DNA of 64,000 bases from Prevotellaceae bacterium UBA711 (GTDB taxonomy: Bacteria > Bacteroidota > Bacteroidia > Bacteroidales > Bacteroidaceae). Every line of letters starts with the position of its first letter. The stretch's first letter is position 1. The notes below the pieces were generated by a model, which made no database searches, was not told where the DNA came from, and was given only the letters and a program-made list of their open reading frames with translations. Both the position numbers and the translations under genes were made by a program. The stretch spans positions 18,627-82,626 of the forward strand of contig DBLZ01000035.1 in NCBI GenBank assembly GCA_002297545.1, given 5' to 3'. Shown piece after piece: positions 36,251-46,035 of this stretch.

Positions 36251-37137
36251 CTGTGAAGAAAAGATATGCGGCCTTGGGCCGAGGTTTGGATGCCCTCATA
36301 AGCACGGAGAAGGTGAACACGGCAGGGTCTGGCAGCATAAACGAGATATCCGTATCGCGTATCATGCCTAATCCAAATCAGCCACGCAGGGAGTTTGACC
36401 CGGTTGCCCTGCAGGAACTGGCCGACAGCATACGCGAGATAGGCATAGTGCAACCCATCACACTGCGTGATCAGGGCGATGGCACCTACCTTATCATTGC
36501 CGGGGAGCGCCGTTGGAGGGCCAGCCAGATAGCAGGGCTTGCCAGCATACCGGCATACATACGCACCGTGGATGACGAGAATATGATGGAGATGGCCCTG
36601 ATAGAGAACATCCAGCGTGAGGACCTGAACGCTCTGGAGATAGCGTTGGCCTATCAGCATCTGTTGGAGCAGTACGGCCTTACACAGGACCGTCTCTCGG
36701 AGCGTGTGGGCAAGAACCGCAGCACGATAGCCAACTATCTGCGCCTGCTAAAGCTTCCGGCTACCATACAGATGGGGTTGAAGAACCGTCGCTTGGAAAT
36801 GGGGCATGCACGTGCCTTGCTGGCCATAGACGACCCGAAACTGCAGATCCGCGCCTATAACGAAATCCTGTCACAAGGACTCAGTGTCCACAAGGTGGAG
36901 GATATGGTGAAGGAACTGTCCGAGGGTGGGGCGGTGAAAACAGCCACAGGGCGTCTTGAGGGTCGCACGGCCAAGGACGGCAAGGAATATGACATACTGA
37001 GGGAAAGCCTCTCGGGCTTCTTCCATACCAAGGTACAGCTCACCTGTTCCGACAAGGGTAAAGGCAAGATTGTCATACCCTTTGCCAACGAACGCGAGAT
37101 GGAACGTATCATTGAAATACTGGACAGGCTGAAGTGA
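36247..37137 (+). CDS. parB: Chromosome-partitioning protein ParB
   Basis: 296 residues. ParB/Spo0J CTPase core: GERRWRASQIAGL near 88, ENIQREDLNALEIA near 118; helix-turn-helix near 143-165 (GLTQDRLSERVGKNRSTIANYLR); C-terminal dimer domain (about 250-296). It loads on parS sites; no convincing parS was seen in the window. Overlaps both neighbours. Confidence 0.96.
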   Translation: MTVKKRYAALGRGLDALISTEKVNTAGSGSINEISVSRIMPNPNQPRREFDPVALQELADSIREIGIVQPITLRDQGDGTYLIIAGERRWRASQIAGLASIPAYIRTVDDENMMEMALIENIQREDLNALEIALAYQHLLEQYGLTQDRLSERVGKNRSTIANYLRLLKLPATIQMGLKNRRLEMGHARALLAIDDPKLQIRAYNEILSQGLSVHKVEDMVKELSEGGAVKTATGRLEGRTAKDGKEYDILRESLSGFFHTKVQLTCSDKGKGKIVIPFANEREMERIIEILDRLK

Positions 37138-37958
37138 GCGCAAGAGGACTATATCGTGTTGTAGCTTTGCTGGCAGTCTGGCTCGCTTGTTCTTGCGGAT
37201 GGGGCGGTGTGTCCATGGCATGTGGAGTATGCGTGCCGGACAGTGTCGCCCCGATAGCGGAGGAGGCTGACACGTTGTTGAAGACAGTGCCGGAGGATAC
37301 GCTGCGAGTGCCTCATTCCCGTATGCGTCGCGAACGGGGGGCTGCGGCCGCACACGATTCCCTTGCCGTGGTGCGCGATTCTGCAACGGTGATCTATGCG
37401 GATTCGTTGCAGCATGCCATGGAAGATACATTGGAGCTGGCGCGTTTCAACGATTGGAAGCCCGACCCCATACGCGCCATGTGGCTGGGCATGGTTTTCC
37501 CCGGAGGCGGACAGATATATAACCGCAAGTATTGGAAGCTGCCGTTTGTCTATGGCGGTGTGCTCGGTTGTGTCTATGCTGTCAGTTGGAACGCTCAGAT
37601 GCTGCGTGACTACTCGCAAGCCTATCAGGACATTACGGATAACGACCCCACGACCAACAGCTATCTGGAGATGTTGCCCTTGGGCTATAACATAGCGGGG
37701 CGTGAGGAGCACTTCAAGACGGTGTTCAAACGCAAAAAAGACTTCTACCGCCGTTACCGCGACCTCAGCATCTTCTGTATCGCTGGTGTGTATCTCCTCA
37801 GTATCGTGGACGCATATGTGGATGCCGAGCTCAGCACGTTTGACATAGGTCCCGACCTGTCGCTGAACATATCGCCCACCATGATATCGTCCGGTGCCAG
37901 ATACGCTCCCGGACTTCCCGGCACCAGCCCGGGCATAGCATTACATTTGACATACTAA
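37134..37958 (+). CDS. DUF5683 family membrane protein
   Basis: 274 residues from a GTG that overlaps the parB stop (GTGA). An N-terminal hydrophobic segment (signal or anchor) is followed by a low-complexity linker to about 110, then the DUF5683 domain with MWLGMVFPGGGQIYNRKYWKLPFVYG (about 120-145) and two or three spans. A gene of this family commonly follows parB in Bacteroidota. Function unknown; a link between partitioning and envelope is only suggested by context. Confidence 0.85.
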   Translation: MSARGLYRVVALLAVWLACSCGWGGVSMACGVCVPDSVAPIAEEADTLLKTVPEDTLRVPHSRMRRERGAAAAHDSLAVVRDSATVIYADSLQHAMEDTLELARFNDWKPDPIRAMWLGMVFPGGGQIYNRKYWKLPFVYGGVLGCVYAVSWNAQMLRDYSQAYQDITDNDPTTNSYLEMLPLGYNIAGREEHFKTVFKRKKDFYRRYRDLSIFCIAGVYLLSIVDAYVDAELSTFDIGPDLSLNISPTMISSGARYAPGLPGTSPGIALHLTY

Positions 37959-37969
37959 CGCGTAACACA

Positions 37970-39253
37970 ATGAAAAAATACTTGACCGTTCAGAAAAGAC
38001 TCCTGTCAGTGCTGGCACTATGCTTGTGCTCTTGCATGGCATTTGCCCAAGGCAGCCTAACCGTAGTAGACGACAATACCGGCAAGGAGGAAACCATATC
38101 GCTGCCTGAGGGCATGCTGGATGCGGAAATAGACAGCATGATGCGCCAGTGGTGTGCCCGCACCTACCTGACATATGACAGTGCGTCCTGCGAGAGCACG
38201 GGCGAGGACATAGCATGTACGGAGGAGGAGTACATACGTCGCTTGCAAAATCTCCCCAATGTGATAGAGATGCCGTACAATACCGTGGTGCGCAAGTTCA
38301 TAGACCAATACACGCAGAGACTGCGTCGCAGTGTGGCCATGATGCTTGGGGCGAGCAACTTCTACATACCCATCTTTGAGGATGCCCTTGAGGCATATCA
38401 GCTGCCTATGGAACTGAAGTACCTGCCCGTGATAGAGAGCGCTTTGAACCCCTGTGCCACCAGTCGTGCGGGTGCGGGAGGTCTGTGGCAGTTCATGCCA
38501 ACCACAGGAAAGCGTTACGACCTTGAGATAACGAGCCTCATAGATGAACGGCGCGACCCTGTCAAGTCCAGTTATGCGGCAGCCCGCATGTTGAAGGGGC
38601 TATATGAGATATTCGGCGACTGGACTTTGGTCATCGCGTCATACAATTGTGGCCCGGGTAACGTGAGCAAGGCCATAAAGCGTGCGGGTGGTGAGCATGA
38701 TTACTGGAAGATATATCACTACCTTCCGCAGGAGACACAGGGCTATGTCCCGGCGTTCATCGCTGCCAACTATGTGATGAACTACTATTGCGAGCATAAT
38801 ATCTGTCCTGCCTCCACACGTCTGCCCATGGGCACGGATACCATAGTGGTGACAAGGGATGTGTATATGGAACAGATAAGCGAAGTGTGCAATATCCAGT
38901 TGGAGGAGCTGAAGGCGCTCAATCCGCAGTATCGGACTTCCAAGATCCCCGGTGCGGCGCGTCCATGCATACTTCGCATGCCTTTGGACATGATACATAG
39001 GTTCATAGAGAGCGGAGACTCTGTGTATGAGCACCGGCTCTCCGAACTGTCTACGCGTAGGGCTGTGGTGGAGGTACAGACACACACCGCTGCCAAGGCT
39101 TCGACTGCCGGGCGGAAGACGGTGAGGGTGAAGAAAGGCGACACGCTTGGGTCCATTGCCAAGCGCAATCACACCACGGTGGCCAAGCTCAAGCGCCTGA
39201 ACGGCCTCAGAAGCGACGCCCTCAGGATAGACCAAAAGCTGAGGGTGAGGTAA
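37970..39253 (+). CDS. mltD: Lytic murein transglycosylase, MltD-type
   Basis: 427 residues with a signal peptide (ends MAFAQ). Transglycosylase (SLT) domain about 110-260: catalytic Glu in PVIESALNP, then GAGGLWQFMPTTGKRYDL and NCGPGNVSKAIKRAGG. One C-terminal LysM repeat (VRVKKGDTLGSIAKRNHTTVAKL, about 382-427) binds glycan; E. coli MltD has two. It cuts peptidoglycan with formation of 1,6-anhydro ends, in the periplasm. 11 bp after the DUF5683 gene. Confidence 0.94.
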   Translation: MKKYLTVQKRLLSVLALCLCSCMAFAQGSLTVVDDNTGKEETISLPEGMLDAEIDSMMRQWCARTYLTYDSASCESTGEDIACTEEEYIRRLQNLPNVIEMPYNTVVRKFIDQYTQRLRRSVAMMLGASNFYIPIFEDALEAYQLPMELKYLPVIESALNPCATSRAGAGGLWQFMPTTGKRYDLEITSLIDERRDPVKSSYAAARMLKGLYEIFGDWTLVIASYNCGPGNVSKAIKRAGGEHDYWKIYHYLPQETQGYVPAFIAANYVMNYYCEHNICPASTRLPMGTDTIVVTRDVYMEQISEVCNIQLEELKALNPQYRTSKIPGAARPCILRMPLDMIHRFIESGDSVYEHRLSELSTRRAVVEVQTHTAAKASTAGRKTVRVKKGDTLGSIAKRNHTTVAKLKRLNGLRSDALRIDQKLRVR

Positions 39254-39298
39254 CCAACGGCGGCGGAGACCTGTTAAAGTAAATAAAGGAGGAGCATT

Positions 39299-41581
39299 AT
39301 GGATGACGAAAGGATGATACAGGAAGCCTATAAGCGTCTCATCGACACTTATCTGGCATCTCCACACCGCAAGAAGGTGGATATTATAAATAAGGCCTTT
39401 AATTTTGCCAAACATGCTCACCAGGGAGTGAGGCGTTTGTCAGGCGAGCCATACATCATGCATCCGCTTGCTGTAGCACAGATTGTGTGCGAGGAAATAG
39501 GGCTTGGCAGTACCAGCATCTGTTCCGCCCTGTTGCATGACGTGGTGGAGGACACGGACTATACCGTGGAGGACATACGCAACATCTTCGGTCCCAAGAT
39601 AGCCCAGATAGTGGACGGAGTGACCAAGATCAGCGGCGGTATCTTCGGAAGCCAGGCATCGGCACAGGCCGAGACATTCAAGAAGTTGCTCCTGACCATG
39701 AGTGACGACATCCGCGTCATCCTCATCAAGATCAGCGACCGTCTGCACAACATGCGCACCCTTGGCAGTCAGTTGCCGGCCAAGCAGTATAAGATAACCG
39801 GCGAGACGCTGTATATCTATGCTCCCCTGGCCAACAGACTTGGCTTGAACAAAATTAAGGAGGAGCTGGAAGACCTGTCTTTCCGCTACGAGCATCCGGA
39901 ACAGTATGCTGCCATCCGCGAACGTCTGGCCGAGGTGAGCGGGCATCTGCAGGAGGTGTTTGACGACTTTACGGCTCCCATACGCGAAAAACTGGACCAG
40001 ACGGGCCTGAAATACGAAATAAAGGCCCGCATAAAATCACCCTACAGTATATGGTGCAAGATGCAGAACAAGGGCGTGACCTTCGAGGAAGTCTACGACA
40101 TCCTGGCTGCCCGTATCATATTCGAGGGCAACGGTGTCAATGAGGACGAGATTGAGGAATGCTGGCGCATCTATACCACCGCCACCAAGATATATCGTGC
40201 ACATCCTGAACGCTTGCGCGAATGGTTGACGCATCCCAAGCCTAACGGGTATCAGGCTCTGCAAACCACGCTGATGAGCCATCGGGGAATGTGGATAGAG
40301 TTGCAGATACGTTCCCGTCGTATGGACGACATCGCCGAGCAGGGGTTTGCCGCGCATTGGAAGTATAAGGATGGCGACAAAAGCCAGCAGGCGAGCGAAA
40401 CGCAACTGGATCACTGGCTGGCCACCATCAAGGAGATATTGGACGATCCTCAGCCCAATGCCATGGACTTCCTGGATGTCATAAAACTGAACCTCTATGC
40501 CAGCGAGATATTTGTGGTAACGCCAAAGGGAGAGTTCAAGACCATGCCGTCGGGATGTACCGTACTTGATTTTGCCTTCAGCGTGCATTCCACCCTGGGC
40601 TCACATTGCATCGGTGCCAAGGTCAACCACAAACTTGTGCCGTTGTCGCACCGGTTGGAGAGTGGTGACCAGGTGGAAATACTTACAGGGCGTAATGTGC
40701 AGGTAACTTCGGAGTGGTTGCAGTATGCCACCACAGCCAAGGCACAGACCAAAATCCAAGCCATACTGCGTCGTCAGCAACGCTTGATGCATAAGGATGG
40801 TGAAGAGATGCTCCTGGCCTTCCTGCGTGAGAATGGACTCCAGGCAGACAGTAGTGTGCAGGATCGTTTGTGTGCAATACATCATGTGTCTACGCGTGAA
40901 CAATTATATTACAACATTGCTTCGCGTACTATTATATTGGGAGATGGCGATGTGCAGCAATTGAACAAACGCCGTACCAAGGGGAAGTGGCGCCGTTTCA
41001 TACCATTCCTCAAGGATGGTGAGGTGGATGTGCATGCCAATGTGACCGGGCAGGATTCTGCTTCTTCCGATGTTGCAACGCAACAGCCGCTTCAAGGGCA
41101 TACCCCGGTATTCATGGAGCAACTGGACAAAAAGAAACCTTTGCTCATCAACGAGGACACCATATCACGTTATTTGATCTGCGGACATTGCCATCCTATT
41201 CCAGGGGATGACATATTGGCATATCAGGATTCCAAGGGCTATGTTACCATCCACAAACGTCAGTGTGCAAGTGTGGAACGCATCAAGGCCATTGACGGAA
41301 ACAATATCCTGGCTGCCAAGTGGGACACACACAAGGTGTTGTATTTCCATGCCGTACTGCATGTTGAAGGCATAGACCGCGTAGGGGTGCTGTATCAGAT
41401 GACAGGCATATTGTCGCAGCAGATGAATGTGAACATATCCAGCATCAACGTACAGACTAACCAAGGCATCTTTGTGGCGGACATTGGTATGGAGGTGCAC
41501 GACCTGCAGGATTTGCAGGACATTATAAAGGACCTTAAGAAAATAAAGGAAATAGAAAAGGTGGCACGAACGGACTGCTAA
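39299..41581 (+). CDS. rel: RelA/SpoT-family (p)ppGpp synthase/hydrolase
   Basis: 760 residues, full-length Rel. Order: HD hydrolase (about 30-200) with GEPYIMHPLAVA and H80-D81...E84-D85; synthetase (about 235-365) with RIKSPYSIWCKM and EIQIRS-like ELQIRSRRMDDIAEQGFAAHWKYK; TGS (about 405-470) with VVTPKGEFKTMPSGCTVLDFAF; and C-terminal ACT (about 680-755). Both activities look possible from the motifs. In the substrate block NGYQALQTTL the usual His (SLHT/SIHT) is Gln322. Transcribed after mltD with a 45-bp gap. Confidence 0.95.
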   Translation: MDDERMIQEAYKRLIDTYLASPHRKKVDIINKAFNFAKHAHQGVRRLSGEPYIMHPLAVAQIVCEEIGLGSTSICSALLHDVVEDTDYTVEDIRNIFGPKIAQIVDGVTKISGGIFGSQASAQAETFKKLLLTMSDDIRVILIKISDRLHNMRTLGSQLPAKQYKITGETLYIYAPLANRLGLNKIKEELEDLSFRYEHPEQYAAIRERLAEVSGHLQEVFDDFTAPIREKLDQTGLKYEIKARIKSPYSIWCKMQNKGVTFEEVYDILAARIIFEGNGVNEDEIEECWRIYTTATKIYRAHPERLREWLTHPKPNGYQALQTTLMSHRGMWIELQIRSRRMDDIAEQGFAAHWKYKDGDKSQQASETQLDHWLATIKEILDDPQPNAMDFLDVIKLNLYASEIFVVTPKGEFKTMPSGCTVLDFAFSVHSTLGSHCIGAKVNHKLVPLSHRLESGDQVEILTGRNVQVTSEWLQYATTAKAQTKIQAILRRQQRLMHKDGEEMLLAFLRENGLQADSSVQDRLCAIHHVSTREQLYYNIASRTIILGDGDVQQLNKRRTKGKWRRFIPFLKDGEVDVHANVTGQDSASSDVATQQPLQGHTPVFMEQLDKKKPLLINEDTISRYLICGHCHPIPGDDILAYQDSKGYVTIHKRQCASVERIKAIDGNNILAAKWDTHKVLYFHAVLHVEGIDRVGVLYQMTGILSQQMNVNISSINVQTNQGIFVADIGMEVHDLQDLQDIIKDLKKIKEIEKVARTDC

Positions 41582-41624
41582 CTCGGAATACAGGGGCTGG
41601 CAGCACGGTATAATTCTAAATCAG

Positions 41625-42572
41625 ATGAAGACATTGCGTAGAATTCTCAAGATCCTCGGTATAGCCCTGTTGTCGGTGCTTGTTTTAATAGTCATAGCTG
41701 CCCTATTGGCCAAATACGTGTTTTGGGAACAACTGGTAGAGCACGCTATGGATTATTCCGAACGTATGGAATTGCTCCATACGTGTCGTCCTTACGAAAA
41801 GGACACCGTGGAATATACTTTCACATATAAGGCAGACTCTGCTTGGGCCAAACGTACAAGGGAGTATTTCCAATTGGATACCTTGTTCTCGGACGAGGAT
41901 GATACGTGGACGCGAACGCTTGCCGTGGCACGCTTCGTTTCACGAAGCATTCCGCACGCTAATCAGACCGTGTATCCTGCCCAAAGTAATGCTATTGCCC
42001 TGTGGGAGTATACGCTCAACGTGGAGCCTGCCTTCAATTGCAGGTTACACTCCATCATGCTCCATGAGATGCTGTTGTCATTGGGCATAACCAACCGTTT
42101 TGTCACTTGCCAGCCTTTTGAGGATACCGGAAATGACTGCCATGTGGTCAATGTCGTGTGGTTGCCGGAATACCATAAGTGGGCTATGATAGACTCCGAC
42201 ATGCGTGCTTGGGCAACAGTTCCGGATGCCGGTGGGGCAGATGACGATATTCCACTGTCCTTGCAGGAAATGAGGGCGATGTACGTGGCAGGCCGTCCCG
42301 TGGAGTTCCATGATTTGCTGGGAGAACAGCGTGATTTTGTCGGCTATAAGGTCTATTGGTCCAAGAATCTCTATTGGTTTGAGTGCTGGGAGGACACCGG
42401 TTACGACCGTGAGACGCTCTCTGAATCCGGAGAATGGAACTTCACCGGCACTCCAGACCGCGGACGTGTGGTGGTGCTTGTGCCACCGGGCTTCAGTAAC
42501 AAATTCATACATCAGGAATGTTCTGCCATCACCACCGATGATGCCGGGTTTTGGGCCGCTCCCGTGCAATAG
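41625..42572 (+). CDS. Membrane-anchored transglutaminase-like protein
   Basis: 315 residues. One N-terminal span (about 10-32), rest outside. The triad of the transglutaminase-like fold is visible: Cys in FNCRLHSIMLHEMLLSLG (about 138), His in DCHVVNVVWL (about 172), Asp in WAMIDSDM (about 190). Such proteins include proteases and cross-linking enzymes; substrate unknown. 43 bp after rel, followed by a strong terminator. Confidence 0.75.
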   Translation: MKTLRRILKILGIALLSVLVLIVIAALLAKYVFWEQLVEHAMDYSERMELLHTCRPYEKDTVEYTFTYKADSAWAKRTREYFQLDTLFSDEDDTWTRTLAVARFVSRSIPHANQTVYPAQSNAIALWEYTLNVEPAFNCRLHSIMLHEMLLSLGITNRFVTCQPFEDTGNDCHVVNVVWLPEYHKWAMIDSDMRAWATVPDAGGADDDIPLSLQEMRAMYVAGRPVEFHDLLGEQRDFVGYKVYWSKNLYWFECWEDTGYDRETLSESGEWNFTGTPDRGRVVVLVPPGFSNKFIHQECSAITTDDAGFWAAPVQ

Positions 42573-42615
42573 GCTTTCGTGGAGTGCAGCAAACACACCT
42601 TAAGGTATTAAGATA

Positions 42616-42672
42616 GGTATCGGGAATGGACATGCGCATGAAGTATTGTCCATTCCCGATACCCGCTTTTTG
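42616..42672. terminator. Terminator between transglutaminase-like gene and merR
   Basis: Perfect 17-bp stem GGTATCGGGAATGGACA / TGTCCATTCCCGATACC (42616-42632 / 42647-42663), then CGCTTTTTG. Convergent genes. Confidence 0.88.
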
Positions 42673-42716
42673 TTTTGTATGCTGGCTACGTCTCTCCCTC
42701 TTATAAGCATTGCGTA

Positions 42717-43064
42717 TTATACCAAGTCATCAAGCTCCTTGCGCAGGGCAACCAGTTCCTTACGCAGGTTTTGCAACTCGTCGATGATTGTGGATGTGTC
42801 GTTGGCAGCCTTCTTGTTGCGCGACAGCACATCCTTTGCCGCCTTAATTTTCATGCCTTTTACCTTCAACAGGTTGTGGACTACACGTATTTCGTCTATG
42901 TCGGCCTGCGTGTATTGGCGGACATTGTTGCTGTTCTTCTTGGGATGGATGGTGGGAAACTCCTTCTCCCAGTAGCGCAGCAGCGATTCGGCAACGTTGA
43001 ACTGGGCTGCTACTTCCGAGATACTGTAATATAGTTTAAGGCTATTGTTGCTGTTGAGGCTCAT
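42717..43064 (-). CDS. MerR-family transcriptional regulator
   Basis: 115 residues. Helix-turn-helix and wing: YYSISEVAAQFNVAESLLRYWEKEF (12-36), VRQYTQADIDEIRVVHNLL near 48-66; then a coiled-coil dimer helix (about 80-115). There is no C-terminal effector domain and no Cys cluster, so no metal sensing. Divergent from alaS; the shared gap carries a large inverted repeat that covers both -7 boxes. Confidence 0.9.
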   Translation of the reverse strand: MSLNSNNSLKLYYSISEVAAQFNVAESLLRYWEKEFPTIHPKKNSNNVRQYTQADIDEIRVVHNLLKVKGMKIKAAKDVLSRNKKAANDTSTIIDELQNLRKELVALRKELDDLV

Positions 43065-43091
43065 ATTGTTTTGTGCGGACTTCGCATTGGC

Positions 43092-43106
43092 TTACCCTTA
43101 GGGTAA
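43092..43106. promoter_or_regulatory. Small palindrome in the merR leader
   Basis: TTACCC-TTA-GGGTAA, 28 bp before the merR ATG on its leader side; a possible second operator. Confidence 0.4.
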
Positions 43107-43114
43107 ATAGTCGT

Positions 43115-43164
43115 GTAAATCTTTGCAAAGTTAGTCAAAAGGGAGTATCTTTGCAAAGATTTAC
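43115..43164. promoter_or_regulatory. Perfect inverted repeat over the divergent merR/alaS promoters
   Basis: Arms GTAAATCTTTGCAAAG (43115-43130) and CTTTGCAAAGATTTAC (43149-43164), 16 of 16 bases, 18-bp spacer. The minus -7 box TAacTTTG (43132-43125) lies at the inner edge of the left arm, the plus -7 box TAtcTTTG (43146-43153) at the inner edge of the right arm. It is a natural operator for the MerR protein, by inference. Confidence 0.75.
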
Positions 43165-43227
43165 GGGAGAAAGTACGCTCCTGCAATCAAAAAGGCATGG
43201 TAGAAAACAAAAGACACTTAATAAGAC

Positions 43228-45870
43228 ATGATGACAGCAAACGAAATCCGCGACTCATACAAGAAGTACTTTGAGTCCAAGGGACACTTGATTGTACCGT
43301 CAGCCCCGATGGTCATCAAGGACGACCCTACGCTGATGTTCACCAATGCAGGCATGAACCAGTGGAAAGACATAATCCTGGGCACACGCGATCCCGAGCC
43401 GCGCCGCCGCGCCGACACGCAGAAGTGTCTTCGCGTCAGCGGTAAGCACAATGATCTGGAGGAGGTGGGACACGATACCTACCACCATACGATGTTCGAG
43501 ATGCTGGGTAACTGGAGTTTTGGCGATTACTTCAAGGAGGGCGCCATCGATATGGCGTGGGAATATCTGGTGGATGTTCTGAAACTGAATCCCGCCGACC
43601 TCTATGTCACCGTCTTCGAGGGCGATGCCAAGGAGAACCTCTCACGTGATGATGAGGCTGCCGGCTTCTGGCTGAAGCATGTGCCTGCCGACCATATCAT
43701 CAACGGCAATAAGCATGACAACTTCTGGGAGATGGGTGATACAGGCCCATGCGGTCCCTGCTCCGAGATACATCTGGACAGCCGCACCGCCGAGCAGAAG
43801 GCTCTGGTGCCCGGCCGCGAACTGGTCAACAAGGACGATCCGCAGGTCATAGAGATATGGAACATCGTCTTTATGCAGTTCGAGCGCAAGGCCGACGGTC
43901 ACCTGGAGCCCCTCTCCATGAACGTTATAGACACGGGCATGGGCTTCGAGCGTCTCGTCCGCGCCATCCAGGGAAAGCAGTCCAACTATGACACCGACAT
44001 CTTCCAGCCCATCATCAAGGCTTTGGGCGACAAGGCCGGCGTCACCTACGGACAGGACGAGAAGACCGACATCGCCATGCGCGTCATTGTGGACCATCTG
44101 CGCGCCATATCCTTCAGCATAGCGGACGGGCAACTGCCATCCAATGCCAAGGCCGGTTATGTTATCCGCCGCATACTGCGTCGTGCCGTGCGTTACGGCT
44201 ACACTTTCCTGGGACAGAAGCAGGCATTCATATACACCTTGGTGCCCACGCTGGCACAGGAGATGGGCGGCGCCTTCCCTGAGTTGGTGGCACAGAAGGA
44301 TTTTATCATGAAAGTGATGAAGGAGGAGGAGGACAGTTTCCTACGCACGCTGGAGAACGGCATACGTCTGCTCAACGGTGTGATGGAGGAGAGCCGTGCT
44401 GCCGGTAGCACCGAGATTGCGGGCGAGAAGGCATTCACCCTGTTCGACACCTTTGGCTTCCCTCTGGATCTGACCGAACTGATCTGCCGCGAGAACGGCA
44501 TGACCGTGGACGAGGCGGGCTTCAATACCGAGATGGAGAAGCAGAAAGCCCGTGCCCGCAACGCCGCACAGGTGGAGATGGGCGACTGGCACATCGTTGG
44601 CGAGACCGATGCCGCAGCAGGCGAGGAGCTCAGCACTTTCGTGGGTTATGACTATACCGAATACAGTTGCCGCATCCTCAAGTACCGCGAGGTGAAGCAG
44701 AAGAAGGGCGTGGTCTACGAGGCCATACTCAACCAGACCCCCTTCTATGGAGAGATGGGTGGCGAGGTAGGCGACAGCGGTGTCCTGGTCAACGACGAGG
44801 AGACCATCAAGGTGTTGGACACCAAGAAGGAGAACGGTGTGTCCGTGCATCTGCTGGAGCGCATTCCGGCACATCCCGAGGCCGAGTTCATGGCCTGCGT
44901 TGATGTGGATCGCCGCCGTGCCACCGAGGCCAACCATACCTGTACCCACCTGCTGGACGAGGCACTGCGCACCGTTCTAGGAACTCACGTGGAGCAGAAG
45001 GGTTCACTGGTGACCCCGGACTATCTGCGCTTCGACTTCTCGCATTTCGAGAAGGTTACACCCGAGCAACTGCGCGAGGTGGAGCACATTGTGAACGAGC
45101 GCATCCGTGAGGACCTGCCTTTGCAGGAGTATCGAGACACTCCGATGGAGGAGGCCAAAAAACTCGGTGCCATAGCCCTCTTCGGCGAGAAATATGGCGA
45201 CAAGGTGCGTGTGGTTCAGTTTGGCAGCAGCATAGAGTTCTGTGGCGGTTGTCATGCACAGAGCACGGGTCGCATAGGTATGATGCGTATTGTCAGCGAA
45301 AGCAGCGTAGCCGCCGGCGTGCGCCGTATAGAGGCTGTTACCGGCAAGGCAGTGGAAGCTATGATGGACAAGCAGCAGGACTTGGTGGCAGACTTGCGTG
45401 CCATGTTCAACAACGTTCCCGACCTCATTTCCACAGTCCGCAAGGCCATCGATGACAATGCCGGACTCCGTCGTCAGGTGGACGAATACAAGGCCCAGCG
45501 TGCCCTGCAGTTCAAGGCCGAGCTTATAGAGAAGGCCCGCGACATCAACGGTATGAAGGTTATTTCCGGCATCATCCTGGTGGATGCCCAGGCAGCCAAA
45601 GACATTGCCTTCCAGCTGCGTGGTCAGTTCTCCGAGAATCTGGTGGTAGTCATCGGTGCCATCTTCGACGAAAAGCCTTCACTCACCGTATGCTTCTCCG
45701 ATGACCTCGTGGCCAATGGTCTGAATGCAGGTGCTCTGGTTCGTGAAGCCGGCCGCCTAATCAAGGGTGGTGGTGGTGGCCAGCCACACTTCGCTACGGC
45801 CGGTGGCAAGGATCCCGAGGGCATCCTCTCCGCAGTGGAGAAGGTCGTGGATCTGGTGACTGGCAAGTAA
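43228..45870 (+). CDS. alaS: Alanyl-tRNA synthetase
   Basis: 880 residues, full-length. Class II core: [28 protein letters not shown] near 28-55, R-containing motif 2 [31 protein letters not shown] near 75-105; editing domain with [13 protein letters not shown] near 572 and the CGGCH zinc/His motif near 672; C-Ala domain at the end with [16 protein letters not shown] near 850. It charges tRNA-Ala and clears mischarged Ser/Gly. Two adjacent ATGs; the first is used here. Confidence 0.97.
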   Translation: MMTANEIRDSYKKYFESKGHLIVPSAPMVIKDDPTLMFTNAGMNQWKDIILGTRDPEPRRRADTQKCLRVSGKHNDLEEVGHDTYHHTMFEMLGNWSFGDYFKEGAIDMAWEYLVDVLKLNPADLYVTVFEGDAKENLSRDDEAAGFWLKHVPADHIINGNKHDNFWEMGDTGPCGPCSEIHLDSRTAEQKALVPGRELVNKDDPQVIEIWNIVFMQFERKADGHLEPLSMNVIDTGMGFERLVRAIQGKQSNYDTDIFQPIIKALGDKAGVTYGQDEKTDIAMRVIVDHLRAISFSIADGQLPSNAKAGYVIRRILRRAVRYGYTFLGQKQAFIYTLVPTLAQEMGGAFPELVAQKDFIMKVMKEEEDSFLRTLENGIRLLNGVMEESRAAGSTEIAGEKAFTLFDTFGFPLDLTELICRENGMTVDEAGFNTEMEKQKARARNAAQVEMGDWHIVGETDAAAGEELSTFVGYDYTEYSCRILKYREVKQKKGVVYEAILNQTPFYGEMGGEVGDSGVLVNDEETIKVLDTKKENGVSVHLLERIPAHPEAEFMACVDVDRRRATEANHTCTHLLDEALRTVLGTHVEQKGSLVTPDYLRFDFSHFEKVTPEQLREVEHIVNERIREDLPLQEYRDTPMEEAKKLGAIALFGEKYGDKVRVVQFGSSIEFCGGCHAQSTGRIGMMRIVSESSVAAGVRRIEAVTGKAVEAMMDKQQDLVADLRAMFNNVPDLISTVRKAIDDNAGLRRQVDEYKAQRALQFKAELIEKARDINGMKVISGIILVDAQAAKDIAFQLRGQFSENLVVVIGAIFDEKPSLTVCFSDDLVANGLNAGALVREAGRLIKGGGGGQPHFATAGGKDPEGILSAVEKVVDLVTGK

Positions 45871-45921
45871 GGGTTCTTTATCCTCCCTCCGAGGATCTGC
45901 CTCTTTCCCCATGTGGGAATA

Positions 45922-45965
45922 ATAATAAGGTGCACAAGCCCATTCGGTTTTGTGCACCTTATTAT
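45922..45965. terminator. Terminator between alaS and the HAD-thioesterase gene
   Basis: Perfect 16-bp stem ATAATAAGGTGCACAA / TTGTGCACCTTATTAT with a 12-nt loop, between convergent genes. Confidence 0.85.
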
Positions 45966-46035
45966 ATATACGCGTGCGTGTACGCGATGTGGTGTTCCCA
46001 CGTGTCGGGGTGGGAGAGATGGTGTCGGTGTGGGA

